From assembly GCA_022376515.1 (NCBI GenBank), contig WTXI01000031.1, positions 62,001 to 126,000 on the forward strand: a stretch of DNA of 64,000 nucleotides, read 5' to 3'. The DNA comes from Lactifluus volemus. Lineage: Eukaryota > Basidiomycota > Agaricomycetes > Russulales > Russulaceae. The first letter of the stretch is position 1. The number at the start of each line of letters is the position of its first letter. A program made the translations under genes and the position numbers. Shown here one piece after another: positions 49,740 to 61,090 of the stretch. The notes below the pieces were generated by a model. It saw only the letters and a list, made by a program, of their open reading frames with translations, did no database searches and was not told the DNA's origin.

Positions 49740-51399
49740 TCCAATTATCACTCGGTAAGGTCATTCCTGTGCCAATATCCATTACGCCCAATTAGTCAAC
49801 AAGACCACCTGATTCAGCTCTCCGAGCGAGAACCTCGCCCGGCGATAAAGCGATTGATTTTCGGTAAAAATAGGTTATCGGTACTAAGCTCATTATCCTC
49901 CACTCGCCCACCCCTCGCCAAAGGCTCTCTTTCCGCGTCCACTACAACAATGATATTGCTATCTTATATCTATTAAATGAGCATCCCCGCTCTCCCAACT
50001 CATGAGTCGTGATGGATGTACAACCTCGTACCTATGATCGACTGACAAATCTCAACAAAGCGTTTCTACGTGCCAACAAGCATGTGACGTCCTTCCTGGC
50101 CTGTCATGACTCCTCAGTCACCATGTGGACCGCATAGAATAAATCCGAGGCTTATCTTCACATGGTCCGTGGACACTTCCTGGGGAGCGCCTACTATGCG
50201 TCAGAGTCGCGTGTACGGGGTCTCAATGGGCCACAAAAAACATATTCAGACAGCAGTACGTCTATGCCACGTCAGAGTCTTCGCGCTGACGCGCCTGTTG
50301 CTAGACAGGGATCTGGAGGTGCAAAACAAGGTTGAAGAGCAATTGAAGGAGAGAGAAGTCGTGCAGGCCGATCGATGAAGGAGATGGTCGTTGAGGAGAC
50401 CAGGCTTGCGGTAGGGGCACGATAGAAGGCCGAAACCTAGCTGTTGAGAAGGAGCACATCGAGAGTTGACTGTTGATAGAAAACATATTGTGAACAAAGA
50501 CTATCTCTTTTTGTCGCTGTGAACGGACCTCCGAGCCATCACAGGTTGATTCAGTCCAACCGCGACCAAATGTACAGATGACCTTTGTCCGAGCACAAAT
50601 GCCAGTGGCACAACTGGTGTATTCTCTCCAAAAGCGATACAGCGCCCGAATAAGGTTACAAAGAAGGAATGATACCATTCCCTGCTGTCTCTGCATTGCC
50701 GTTCCGACATTCACAATAGGGTCATATGCGCTCATCTCGGCAATAAAATCCAGCGAAGGTCAATGCCCTCAGATCGAGGTCAACAAAAATGACGAGTTGT
50801 TCGAATGCTCGGTATGTACGTTTGAGCCAGTTCAGTACAAGTTGAAACTACAGCTGCGTACCTATTTCTGGTCCTCAATTTCACACCGATCACCACATCA
50901 TCCATTTATATGTCCTCCTGCGTGTACCCCACTCTTCTCATGCACGGCGGCACTCAGTCGTCAACGAGGTCACCGTTCCACGTTCAGAACCTCGGTGCCG
51001 CGCCAGGCTAGAGACGATGGTCAGTAGGTGGGGAGCCAATGACGGAGTCAAGTGCAATAAGCGAGAGACAAGCGTGCGTTGGCAAGGACGTAATGTTGTA
51101 TAGCTGAGCCTAAACCAATGTCAATTGGGAACGAGCGAGTTCTATGGTTACAATGCTTACCTAGAATGACCTTGTTGTAGGGTCTGGCAGGGAAATGGGA
51201 AACCGCATAGGGTGGACGCCATACATCGATGGCACATGAACCTACTAGTCCAAAAACTGGAAGGCGTAGCAGTGGTATGGCAAGCGCGAGATATTTAGAG
51301 GAAAATGTGAGGGGCAGTGGCCTGGAGCTCAGAGGTATCGTAGCTACTCGAATGGGAGCGACAGAACAAATAAGGAGGGGGCAGGACGGAGACACTGCC
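49740..51399. repeat. Block X, copy 7
   Basis: Close match to copy 5 (35820-37479). Carries the longest antisense-type frames of the X blocks (plus 50578-51027, minus 50301-50735), but these are not conserved in length in other copies. Unidentified. Confidence 0.7.
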
Positions 51400-51845
51400 A
51401 GAAAAGCGCATACGCACCCAGAAAGATTGAGAAACACGAACATCTCCACGAACACGCCGATGGCTTGCCACTTGAGAGAAAGACGAGGAGGATGCCTCCG
51501 AAGAAGCATGCGGTCCCACGTAGCTTGTTCTTCCGCGCGAAAAAGTAAAACGTCTTTTGTGAGCCGATGATGAGGGAGAGACCGCCGAGAAAGAGGATCT
51601 AAATGCGTGTGTATATCGAGGGAGTGATCAATAATAGTGATAGATAGCATGAAAGTGGAGAGATGAATTGCGCACATTTCCGAGAGCGAGGAGAGCACCG
51701 TCAAAGAAAAGCATGACGCCGAGCAGCATGAAGAGTGCGCCAAACGAGGTCAGCCCGACGCCAATTTCTGTTCCATGTTAGTCGTCGACCTTCGTAGTGA
51801 AGACAAAAAATCTTTTTACTGACTTTGCATGTCTGTTAGCCACAT
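51400..51845 (-). pseudogene. Got1-like relic 7, best preserved
   Basis: Exon 1 is 51845-51824 (MWLTDMQ) and exon 2 is 51767-51676, reading [20 protein letters not shown] and then [11 protein letters not shown], a perfect Got1 N-terminus. Exon 3 starts at 51598 with ILFLGGLSLIIGSQKTFYFF. A 2-nt TC insertion in TTTCTCTCAAGTGG then shifts the frame. No terminal exon found. Located beyond the 3' end of receptor F, transcribed in the same direction. Confidence 0.78.
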
Positions 51846-52518
51846 AATTTTGGGAGGATTCGATTAGGTTGTATATGTCACGGTCAATGGCAGGTGAAGC
51901 GAGGCGGTCGTAGCAAGCCGCCACGTGCCATGCTGACGCGATACCGTACGCGCGCTAGTAACTGACCACCCCTGGTTCCACCTTTGATTGGAATCGTTCA
52001 GTCACACCAGCCATGGGCTTTATACTCTGCTCGGTTGGTTACGAGTACTAGTATCGAGGGCTCCTCACTATCCTCGGTGTACTAACCATATTAAAGTTTG
52101 TGTGGCGACGAGTGAAAATTGAGTGAGAAATTCGAACATTAGGTGAAATCCTTGGGTAAGATTTATATAGTCTGATTTGTTCCATACTTCAACAAGACTG
52201 TCGGTCATCATACGAGCGTATCCCATGTAATGTGAACATTGCAGTGGTGTTCGATTATATTCGTAACTTGTCCAATGCCTTTGGATCCGCACAGCATCTG
52301 GGAAGGAGCTTAATGACATCCAGGTTCCTTCCTTTGATTCGAGGTGTAGCCACATCTGGCCATTCGTGTTGTGTGAATTGACATCTACGCCACAATCGAG
52401 GAGCTACGCAATGTCTACATGTCCAAATTTTGATGCAAAGTGCAATGGCCTCTGGTTGTTCGTGTCTTGTGAGTCACGGTTTACATTTGCGATGGACCCA
52501 ATAAGGGCTTTAGCGACA
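51846..52518. other. Got1 upstream region and decayed terminal module of NLR F
   Basis: Equivalent to 11368-12237 but with an internal deletion that removes the small-ORF region. The part from about 52180 to 52518 is a frame-broken ankyrin terminal module with the TAG-for-Gln change near 52405. Confidence 0.5.
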
Positions 52519-55500
52519 TCAGCCGCAGTGATTTGCGCCACGAAAAAGCTGGAGAATTTCCAGGCGTCCGTGTTGCGAAGCCAGATGGATTGGGGTCACG
52601 TGATTGCTATCCATGGCATTTGCATCTGCGCCGTGATCGAGAAGAAGTTGAGCAGTGTCTAGGTGTCCAAATTGCGATGCAAAGTGTAATGGTGTCCTGT
52701 TGTTCATGTCTTGTGAATTTACATTTGCACCGCACTCGATAAGGACTTTAGCGAGATCTGAATGCTCCGTTTTATCCGAATTCCATGACCTAACGGCAAG
52801 CCTAACGGATTTCTAGCATTACCGAATCGAGAATGATATAAAGCATACCTGTCTGACACCAGGTGTAAGGCACTCTGGGCATTCATATCTCGGGAATCAT
52901 GATTTGCACCACGAAGGAGAAGAAGCTGAGCAATTTCTAGGTGTCCGTGTTGCGAAGCCAGATGGATTGGGGTCACGTGATTGCTATCCACAGCATTTGC
53001 ATCCGCGCCGTGATCGAGAAGAAGTCGAGCAGTGTCTAGGAATCCAGATTGCAATGCAAAGTGTAATGGCGTCCTGTTGTTCGTGTCTTGTGAATTTACA
53101 TTTGCACCGCACTCGATAAGGACTTTAGCGAGATCTGAACGCTCCGAGTTCCATGACCTAACGGATTTCTAGCATTACCGAATCGAGAATGATATAAAGC
53201 ATACCTGTCTGACACGAGGTGTAAGGCAGTCTGGGCGTCCTTATCTCGGGAATCATGATTTGCGCCACGAAGAAGAAGAAGCTCAACAATTTCCAGGTGT
53301 CCGTGTTCCGAAGCCAGATGGATTGGGGTCACGTGATTGCTATCCACAGCATTTGCATCTGCGCCGTGATCGAGAAAAAGTCGAGCAGTGTCTAGGTGTC
53401 CAAATTGCGATGCAAAATGTAATGGCATCCTGTTGTTCATGTCTTGTGAATTTACATTTGCACCGCACTCGATAAGGACTTTAGCGAGATCTGAACGCTC
53501 CGAGTTCCATGACCTAACGGATTTCTAGCATTACCGAATCGAGAATGACATAAAGCGTACCATTCTGACACCAGGTGTAAGGCAGTCTGGGCGTCCTTAT
53601 CTTGGGAATCATGATTTGCGCCACGAAGAAGAAGAAGCTTAACAATTTCGAGGTGTCCGTGTTGCGAAGCCAGATGGATTGGGGTCACGTGATTGCTATC
53701 CACAGCATTTGGATCTGCGCCGTGATTGAGAAGAAGTCGAGCAGTGTCTAGGTGTCCAGATTGTAATGCAAAGTGTAATGGCGTCCTGTTGTTCATGTCT
53801 TGTGAATTTACATTTGCACCGCACTCGATAAGGACTTTAGCGAGATCTGAACGCTCTGAGTTCCTTGACCTAACGGATTTCTAGCATTACTGAATCGAGA
53901 ATGACATAAAGCATACCAGTCTGACACCAGGTGTAAGGCAGTCCGGGCGTCCTTATCTCGGGAATCATGATTTGCGCCACGAAGAAGAAGAAGCTTAACA
54001 ATTTCGAGGTGTCCGTGTTGCGAAGCCAGATGGATTGGGGTCACGTGATTGCTATCCATGGCATTTGAATCTGCGCCGTGATCGAGAAGAAGTCGAGCAG
54101 TGTCTAGGTATCCAGATTTCAATGCAAAGTGTAATGGCGTCCTGTTGTTCATGTCTTGTGAATTTACATTTGCACCGCACTCGATAAGGACTTTAGCGAG
54201 ATCTGAATGCTCCGTTTTATCTGAATTCCATGACCTAACGGCAAGCCTAACGGATTTCTAGCATTACCGAATCGAGAATGATATAAAGCATACCTGTCTG
54301 ACACCAGGTGTAAGGCACTCCGGGCATTCATATCTCGGGAATCATGATTTGCACCACGAAGGAGAAGAAGCTGAGCAATTTCTAGGTGTCTGCGTTGCGA
54401 AGCCAGATGGATTGGGGTCACGTGATTGCTATCCACAGCATTTGCATCCGCGCCGTGATCGAGAAGAAGTCGAGCAGTGTCTAGGAATCCAGATTTCAAT
54501 GCAAAGTGTAATGGCGTCCTGTTGTTCGTGTCTTGTGAATTTACATTTGCACCGCACTCGATAAGGACTTTAGCGAGATCTGAATGCTCCGTTTTATCCG
54601 AATTCCATGACCTAACGGATTTCTAGCATTACCGAATTGAGAATGACATAAAGCATACCAGTCTGACACCAGGTGTAAGGCACTCCGGGCATCCTTATCT
54701 CGGGAATCATGATTTGCGCCACGAAGAAGAAGAAGCTCAACAATTTCCAGGTGTCCGTGTTGCAAAGCCAGATGGATTGGGGTCACGTGATTGCTATCCA
54801 CGGCATTTGCATCTGCGCCGTGATTGAGAAGAAGTCGAGTAGTGTCTAGGTGTCCAGATTGCGATGCAAAGTGTAATGGCGTCCTGTTGTTCATGTCTTG
54901 TGAATTTACATTTGCACCGCACTCGATAAGGACTTTAGTGATATCTGAACACTCCTTTTTATTCGAGTTCCTCTTGGAGTTCCTTGACCTAACGGATTTC
55001 TAGCATTACCGAATCGAGAATGACATAAAGCGTACCAGTCTGACACCAGGTGTAAGGCAGTTCGGGCATTCTTATCTCGGGAATCATGATTTGCGCCACG
55101 AAGAAGAAGAAGCTTAACAATTTCCAGGTGTCCGTGTTCCGAAGCCAGATGGATTGGGGTCACGTGATTGTTATCCACGGCATTTGGATCTGCGCCGTGA
55201 TCGAGAAGATCCTTGGCTACTTCCCAATGATTACAAGCCGACGCAGAATGCAATGGTGTACATCCTCTGTAGTCCTGAGAGTTCAAATCCGCACCATGGG
55301 AAATAAGGATCTGAACAACTTCCAGGTCTCCTCGTCGTGACTCTAAATTTAGTGGAATGCAATGGTTGTCGCATGTATTTGGATCGGCCCCGTGCTGGAG
55401 AAGAAATCGCGTAATCGTCCCGTTGCCCCTTTCAGAAGCTATAGATAATGGTGTGTGATCGTCAAACTGCCGAGCGTTTACGTTTTGTGCGCGTTCGACA

Positions 55501-58374
55501 ATGAGGAACTCTGCGATGTCACATAAGCCGTAGTGTGCCGCGACATGCAATGGACATTCTGGTATTTCTTCGTCGAAATGATAGACATAATTTTTCCAGG
55601 CCGTAAAGTGTGGGGTCGTTGGGTCGAAAAGACGTTTCATGCCATCTTGTACTTCCACTGACGCATTTTCAAACAGGGCATGGTCCTTCCAATGGCTCGC
55701 TGCATACTTAACGAGAGGGAGCTTCTTGAGGTTATTATTTGTGACCTCTTCATCGAGGAGCAGCAGAGTGCCGAGGCAGGCTTTCGCGACCATGGTGTGA
55801 GCAGGTGTAGCAACAACGTTGTAACGGCGGATGGTAGGCATTCGCGCAGCTGCGAGGCGGCCTGACATTAAGAATTCTTTCACGGAAAAATGTGAGAACT
55901 TGACCAGGCCTATATGGTCATCGCTATATTCATGGTCCTCTTCATATTCCTCGTCATCGTTATATTCCTCGTCATCGCTATATTCCTCGACAACGGTGAT
56001 CAGACTCGAGCACGTGGTGAGCACAGCCTGCATTGGGTCTTTCCGGCGGCGATCCTCGACAAGCTTGGGAATTTCCCCGGCCTCGAAATCGAAAGCAAGA
56101 AACTCCGCAAGCTCTTCAACGTAAAACGGACGGGACGCCACCGCCATACACTGGAACAGCCGGTGCGCATAGTCCCAGATTGCCTCATCAATATCTTCCA
56201 AGGAACGTTCATACGTCCCATCGAGGGTGTCCGGCAATTCTTCCAGAGCAACTCGGATACGCTCCGGAGGGTAGCGGCGAAGGAAGTCGAATTGACATGA
56301 GACCCATTTGAACCTGCATCACATGTGTCAGTCACCATCGTGCAGTTTTGTACCACCGATGCCTTACATTCTATCGCCCTTTTGTGAAAGCGCTTCGGTG
56401 ACTAGTGTCTTCTCCACCTCTCCCCATGTTCCCATGACGAAGTCCGAGTCAACGACAGAGCTGATGTATGTTTCGATGTCTCGCCTTTGTCCCCCCTCTT
56501 CGTGAAGGGAAACAAAATGGAACTTCAAGTGGTTCATGACATTTTCGATGTCGGGTTCAGGGCGAGAAGTGAGGCATATACGTAGATTTGGAAGGTTTAA
56601 ACCGACAAGCTCCTCGACAAGCTTCAGGACCTTTCCCCGGGGAGATGGAGTGCCATAGGCTTTCGGGCATTCGTCAAGAGCATCCACAATGAGGTAAATT
56701 GGGGGATGTGCAGCACATCGGAAAATATCTTGTAGACATTTTGCAAGTGCGGTGTCACTGGGTTCTTGAAGGCCATTACGGTGTTCCGAATAGAACCTCG
56801 AAAGGATTTCGGAGTAGGACTGGGACTGGTCATGAAGCTGGACCAGAAACGAGGATAATAAACCCCGCAAATTCTTCTTTTCGTCATCTCCGAATTCGCA
56901 ATAGAAGAACGCTAGCGAGGCCGATCCAGACTTGCGCATGGTGTCGATGTATTCAATAATCGACGAGCTGGTCAATGATGTCAGTTTCCACACCAGAAAA
57001 TACCGGAAATGTTGCGTACCAGAGGACCGTCTTTCCAGCGCCGGCTACGACAACAGAAGCCATCAATCTCGGTGCGGTATTTTAACAGCAAGGGACACTG
57101 ACGTTTACCACAAACCCACAAGAGGGAGCCAGACGACTGCCACTTGACCAAAGTGTCACTTTGAATAAGCCATTTCGTGGTCCCGCCATGGCGAGCTTCG
57201 CACGCCAAGTTGTGGTTCTTCCATGGGTCTGGCGGGGAGAGCCAGCGTTGAAGATCTCGTCGCATTTGGTCAGCTGTAAAACGATCTCAGTGTTCTTGGT
57301 CAGAAATGACGGGATTATGTGGATAACTGACCCTTTTCTTTCTTCGCATGGCTCGTGTCACCGTATGTGATCGCACTCAAAATTTGCTCAATTCGGGTAA
57401 CAGCTCCTTGCGTCTGCGCTGTAGTTTCTCGCACCTCCTCGTGGGTAAGCCTATCCCTCTTTGCGCCGTCCATCATCTCCGTCGTCTTCTGCTCAATACG
57501 GGAGACAACTCCAAGCGTCTGCGCTGCAGTCGCCCGCACCTCCTCCTGGATAAGCTTATCCAGCTTCTTTAGTGCCTCCTCGACCTTATTCTCTCCGAAC
57601 AGCTTCAATCCGAACTTCTCTGCATCGTGGTCAGCCATGTGACGTATGGGAAAAATTTCACTCACTCAGTCCTCCTTGCTTTATCTGTTCGGTAGCCAGA
57701 GCGAGGGCAGACAATAGTTCGATGACGATCTTCACAACAATGTTTCTTACTGCCATTGTTGGAAAAGCTTGAGTATAAATACGCAAGCGTTCGACGAAAT
57801 TTCCAAGGGACTCGAATAGTTCGAAAAGGGCATCATGGTCGGCATTGACACCCTTCGCGGCCTGAGATACGAGATGTCATTATTGTCACGAGAACGCGCG
57901 CTGAGAGACTGAAGAGACATACGGCGAGGAGGATACCAATGGCAGAAAATATTAACTTTACAGGTGGTATGACCTGCAGAATTTGAATCATGGTATGAGC
58001 ATGGAAACTATCGGCGCATTCACTGGCAGACGCACCACTGAAGCAACACCATGTCCAGCTTGAGTAGCTCCTTGAAGCCCTCTTAGGGCAGTGCCCGAGC
58101 CAGTGAAGACCGTATGCAGAATATCAACAACACGCTTTATGGACTTGATCATCTTGGGGTGACGGTCATCTCCCAGGAATTTACGTTTACGAAGGGCCTG
58201 TACTTGATCTTGGAGAACTTGAACGACAGACTCAATGGTGTCGCATGATCTGAGTTGGATGGCAAGTTGATTTTCGATGAGGCTTTCCCCAACCTTCGAT
58301 TGGTACTGCTTAACTGCATCATCCAAAAGAGACTGCAAAGTAGACGAGTCAGAAGTATCAGTGGTAGAGGACAT
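52519..58374 (-). CDS. NLR F: Goodbye-NACHT-ankyrin receptor, open frame (1703 aa)
   Basis: Minus-strand exon model: 58374-58036, 57973-57923, 57861-57666, 57619-57332, 57273-57103, 57044-57020, 56967-56368, 56313-55036, 54988-54659, 54611-54294, 54234-53917, 53869-53561, 53513-53205, 53157-52849, 52789-52519. The total is 5112 nt with no stop. It has the long linker exon of the B type (EEVRETTAQTQGAV duplication). Walker A is GKPGAGKT. Walker B is LIVDALDECP, and ICLTSRPE has Leu for Val. The winged-helix part contains an acidic Asp/Glu/Tyr run (SDDEEYNDDEEYEED) absent from the paralogs. Seven highly similar array exons follow. A +1 indel ends the protein at RGANHCG. It is probably functional with a shortened tail. 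Confidence 0.83.
52790..55035 (-). repeat. Ankyrin exon array of NLR F, most homogeneous array
   Basis: Units of 330, 318, 318, 309, 309 and 309 nt and a last 271-nt exon. Introns are almost all 47 nt (GTACGC/GTATGC ... AATCCGTTAG). Two introns (52790-52848 and 54235-54293) carry a 12-nt duplicated acceptor, so either CCGTTAG could be used in frame. Neighbouring units differ at few positions. Confidence 0.85.
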
Positions 58375-58599
58375 ATGGTTGAGAAAAGATAAAATAGTCG
58401 GGTCTGAGTATATGAAAGTGGGGTGGATGTTGTCGTGGTTCACGGTGAAGGTGAGGCTACCTCGTGTATTGATATCGATAGTACTAGTCAACTGTTTTAA
58501 GGCCGGCGCAAGTAACTTTCCTATGTAGGTATACAAGACCGGCATGATTCGGAAACAGCGTTAGCCGGTCGATAGTTCAAAGTTGAGACGACAGTAACC

Positions 58600-60054
58600 A
58601 TCACTCAGTGGTTCCGCAGGGTCATTCCTGTGCCAATATCATATAAACTTTTACGCCCCCAGATCACGGCCACCCAGAATCGGTTTTATCGGTATTGAGC
58701 TCATTATCTTCCACTCGCCCAGCCCTTGCCTAAGGTGCTCTCTCCGAGTCTACTACAACGACGATATCGCTGTCCTCTAGCTATCGGCATGAATGAGCAT
58801 CCCCGCTCTCCCGCCGTCATGAATCGTGACGGACGTACAACCTCTATGATCGACTAACAAAGTGTTTCTACGTGCCAACAAGCATGTGACGTCCTTCCTG
58901 GCCCATCATGTCTCCGAGTCCTCAGCCACCATGCGTCGAGTCGCGTGTACGGGCCACAAAAAACATATTCAGACAGCAGTACGTTTATACCACGTCAGAG
59001 TCTTTGTGCTCTGAGATGACACGCTTGTTGCTAGACAGGTGCCAAACAAGGTCGAAGAGCAACCGAAGGAGATAGAAATCCGGCAGGCCGATCGATGGAG
59101 GAGACGCGGCTTGCGATAGACGTGGGGTAGGGGCACGATAGAAGGCCGAAACCTAGCACGAGGTTTGATAGAAAATACATTATGAACAATGACTATATCT
59201 TTTTTCGCTGTGAGCGGACCTCCGAGTCATCACAATTTGATTCAGGCCAACCGCGTCCAAATGTACAAATGACCATTGTCAGAATACAAATGCCAGTGGC
59301 ATAAGGTGTATTCTCTCCAAAAGCGATACAGCGCCTGAATAACATAACAAAGAAAGAATAATACCAATCCCTGCTGGCTCTGCATCGCCGTTCCGACATT
59401 ATCAAATAGGGTTATATGCGGCAATAAAATCCAGTGAAGGTCGATGGACTCAGATCGAGGTCAGCAAGGATGAAGAGTTGTTCGAATGCTATGTATGTAG
59501 GTTTGAGCTGGTTCAGTAAGACTTGAAAACTACAGCTGCGTACCTATTTCTGGTCCTCAATTTCGCCCTGATCACCATATCCTCCATTAATATGTCCTCA
59601 CTGTGTGTACACCACTCTTATCATGGACGGCGGCAGTCAGCCGTCAACGAGGCCACCAACGGGGTTCCACGTTCAGAACCTCGGTGCCGCGCCAGGCCAG
59701 AGACGATGGTCAATATGTGGGTAGCCAATGACGAAGGAGCCTAAACCAATGTCGATTGGGAACGAGCGAGTTCTATGGTTATAATGCTTACCTAGAATGA
59801 CATTGTTCTAGAGCCTGGCAGGGAAATGGGAAACCGCATAGGCTAGGGTGGACGCCATACATCGGTGGCACGTGAATCTACTAGCCCAAAAACTGGAAGG
59901 TGTGACAGTGGTGTGGCAAGCGCGAGATGTTTAGAGGAATTTATGAGGGGCTGTGACATAGAGCGCAGAGGTATCGTAGCTACTCGAAAGGGAGGGACAG
60001 AACAGGTAAGGTGGGGCAGGACGGAGACGTGGCCAGAAAAGCGCATACGCACCC
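58600..60054. repeat. Block X, copy 8
   Basis: Follows the 5' end of receptor F. Nearly identical to copy 1 over most of its length. The part near 58920 lacks about 100 bp found elsewhere. Unidentified. Confidence 0.7.
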
Positions 60055-60245
60055 GAAAAGATTGAGAACCCGAACATCTCCACCAATACGCCGATGGCTG
60101 GCCACTTGAGAAAGACGAAGAGGATGCCTCCGAGGAAGCAGACGGTCCCACGTAACTTGTTCCTTCGCGCGAAAAGGTAAAACGTCTTTTGTGGGCCGGT
60201 GATGAGGGTGACTCGGAGGTCTCCGAGGAATAGGATCTGGTGTGT
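60055..60245 (-). pseudogene. Got1-like relic 8, exon 3 only
   Basis: Minus strand: ILFLGDLRVTLITGPQKTFY and LFARRNKLRG through GVLVEMFGFS. The sequence upstream of the exon is replaced by unrelated text at 60245, so exons 1-2 are gone. It shares the LGDLRV variant with relic 1. Confidence 0.7.
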
Positions 60246-60349
60246 ACTGGCAACTTGAAGTCGATTCACGATGTTAGCCAGACGATAGTTCGAGGTTGAG
60301 ACGATGGTATGCTTGCGAGTCTGGCTATCCAATCATCGCTCGGTAGCTC

Positions 60350-61090
60350 TGCTGTTTTGACGAGCTCATTTCTGTTCGATATCCACTACGTGCGGCGCGG
60401 GGGCCACCTTCCTCAGCTGGCAAAAGAAGGAAATGAGGACGAGGAAATGAACTAAGACGTCACGTGGTGCCAGACCAAAGCATCTTCCTCCTGGAACCGG
60501 TCCACTTGGTCCGCCTACAGAGCCCTGCTAATTCCACGCCGAAAGGCAGCGTCGCCAAAAAAAAACTTTTCACACAACCACGGGCTTCGGTCATCCCTCT
60601 ACTTCTCGACCAGCACCAGTAATGTCAACCTACGCCTTGTGCACCTTTCCCACACTGGTGACCCTCCAAAGTCGCCCCTCTCAAGCTGCCCTTCAAAGTG
60701 GATTCTGCACAAATTGACGGCCCTCTTCCTATGTCCGTGGACTCGGACATACTCACCCCTGATGCATGATGTTATCGGGCCGTTGTATGCCCTCCGGCAA
60801 TACGAACCAAGCTCTCTTCCCGCTGGCATTAATCTCGCCGTAGCCCTGTAAGGCACCCCAGACCCAAACAACGCTACCTTTGGTCTCGACATTCTTCTAC
60901 GTTGACACTTTCCGCCTTGCAACGCCCATAGTACGTACAGTCTCCCATACTTACTCTAGCATAGCTCTCTGAGATTCTCGCGCCTGGAACTTCCCGTAGC
61001 TTCTTTCGTCCGCGCAAGAACCACGAAACTTCATGTGAGCGATGTCATGTCCTCCAACCCCCCGCCTCCAGCCACGGAGAAAATACATAC
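60350..61090. repeat. Block Y, copy 4
   Basis: Diverged copy of block Y that continues directly into block W. Contains YALRQYEPSSLPAG on the plus strand near 60785-60830, matching YALQQYERSSLPTG-like text in other copies. Short broken frames only. Confidence 0.55.

Noticed and set aside
52533..53475. Plus-strand frames rich in HEEEE, GVRVAKPDGLGSRD and HDREEVEQCLG repeated across every array
   Set aside because: They are the complement of ankyrin codons and break at each intron on the coding strand; shadows, not a second protein family.
52519..55035. Regularly spaced repeats that might suggest a CRISPR-like array
   Set aside because: Units are about 310-330 nt coding exons with introns, in a fungal genome; no short repeat-spacer pattern.
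14160..55160. Many CACGTGA sites (E-box-like) at regular spacing
   Set aside because: They fall in the codons for NHVTP of each ankyrin unit and simply follow the repeat period.
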